NCBI GenBank assembly: GCA_023623185.1
Contig: JAMNXV010000022.1
Coordinates: 1-40,180 of the forward strand
Source of the DNA: Bacillota bacterium
GTDB taxonomy: Bacteria; Bacillota; Sulfobacillia; Symbiobacteriales; Symbiobacteriaceae
DNA: 40,180 bases
Reading direction: 5' to 3'
Notes under the pieces: generated by a model
Database searches by the model: none
Told to the model about the DNA's origin: nothing
Seen by the model: the letters and a program-made list of their open reading frames with translations, nothing else
Position numbers and translations under genes: made by a program
Shown here: positions 39,864 to 40,180 of the stretch, in pieces
How the letters are laid out: each line of letters starts with the position of its first letter
Position numbering within the stretch: the first letter of the stretch is position 1

Positions 39864-40180
39864 TCAGTGCTCGGCTCTCGCACTGATCTGGAACGGAATG
39901 CCGAACTTGTCGGTCAGGGAGGCGTAGGCGGGGCTCCAGTCGGTTTTCTGCAGCTCCATCTCGACCTTCTGCGCGCCTTCGGCGAGCCGGGCGTAGATGC
40001 GCTCTGCCTCTTCCACCGAGTCGGGCATGACGGTGACCATAACCTGTTCCCCGAAGGTCAGCGACTGTCCCGGGAAGCTGTCGGAGAACATCAGCGCCGC
40101 ATCGCCGATGGTCAGGTGGGCGTGCATCACGCGATCGTTTGCCTCTTCGGGCATCCCGGGGAACGGGCTGTCGCCGTACG
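39864..40180 (-). CDS. PhnB-type VOC (glyoxalase-fold) protein, N-terminus outside the window
   Basis: The frame ends at TGA 39864-39866 and stays open through the right edge, giving 105 residues beginning YGDSPFPGMPEEA. Segments RVMHAHLTIGDAALMFSD, FGEQVMVTVMPDSVEEAERIYARLAEGA and a final LTDKFGIPFQIS are typical of PhnB/3-demethylubiquinone-methyltransferase-like VOC proteins, which share the glyoxalase fold and have no settled function. About 35-45 N-terminal residues should lie beyond 40180. Its 3' end abuts the truncated sigma gene. Confidence 0.82.
   Translation of the reverse strand, partial: YGDSPFPGMPEEANDRVMHAHLTIGDAALMFSDSFPGQSLTFGEQVMVTVMPDSVEEAERIYARLAEGAQKVEMELQKTDWSPAYASLTDKFGIPFQISARAEH

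Noticed and set aside
1-40180. CRISPR arrays, tRNA or rRNA genes, insertion sequences
   Set aside because: No regularly spaced repeats, cloverleaf or rRNA-like segments, transposase motifs or terminal inverted repeats with target duplications were seen on either strand.

Overview
The window is G+C-rich DNA (roughly two thirds G+C by eye) with strong Shine-Dalgarno sites, frequent GTG/TTG starts and a spore-protein gene. A spore-forming, high-G+C Firmicute of the Symbiobacterium type fits best. This rests on gene content and style, not on a database match. I see no rRNA, tRNA, CRISPR array or intact mobile element. Almost every base lies in or next to a housekeeping-type gene.

Layout. 1-3414: end of a membrane protein gene, metX, a leader region with a 26-codon ORF, aspartate kinase and a DinB-fold protein. 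3602-8910 (minus): an amidase/peptidase run with an N-carbamoyl-amino-acid hydrolase, a DcuC-type permease, a PepT-like and an AbgA-like M20 hydrolase. 9065-11391 (minus): cydA-cydB, cytochrome bd oxidase. 11522-12460: a small unknown protein and ndk behind a clear sigma-A promoter. 12539-13327 (minus): an FG-GAP/LysM protein. 13422-16421: operon of an MTA-phosphorylase-type enzyme, a short-form S-adenosylhomocysteine hydrolase and a TIM-barrel protein. 16556-19563: a PAS-PAS-GGDEF-EAL protein and a two-motif aspartic-protease-like protein. 19600-21391 (minus): a glycosyltransferase-GtrA fusion and an acyltransferase. 21655-23953: MTA/SAH deaminase and an aldo/keto reductase. 23972-26936: ion channel, beta-propeller, YlbF-family protein, ComB. 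27060-33280: a membrane protein, dinG, surE, psd, pssA and another membrane protein. 33356-35726: a peptidoglycan-binding pseudo-deacetylase and a TPR protein. 35809-39401: alpha/beta SASP (minus), an FtsA-like ATPase with a repeated C-terminus and an S51-like pseudoenzyme. 39512-40180: a broken ECF sigma gene abutting a PhnB-type VOC gene that leaves the window.

Most interesting reading. Three genes together (phosphorylase, short AhcY, MtaD) suggest that this organism may clear methylthioadenosine and S-adenosylhomocysteine through inosine derivatives. The phosphorylase carries Asn/Gly where MTA-specific enzymes have two Asp. AhcY lacks the C-terminal cofactor-clamping tail and has an altered adenine-recognition motif. 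A matching deaminase lies 5 kb downstream of the operon. The xylose-isomerase-like TIM barrel sharing the operon is a candidate for an unassigned step. The second candidate system is the FtsA-like ATPase with about five tandem beta-rich modules, next to an S51-fold protein that has lost its catalytic serine, divergent from a spore-protein gene.

Limits. All functions come from motif reading without database search. Promoter, hairpin and operator calls were made by eye. Starts were chosen by ribosome binding sites and family N-termini.
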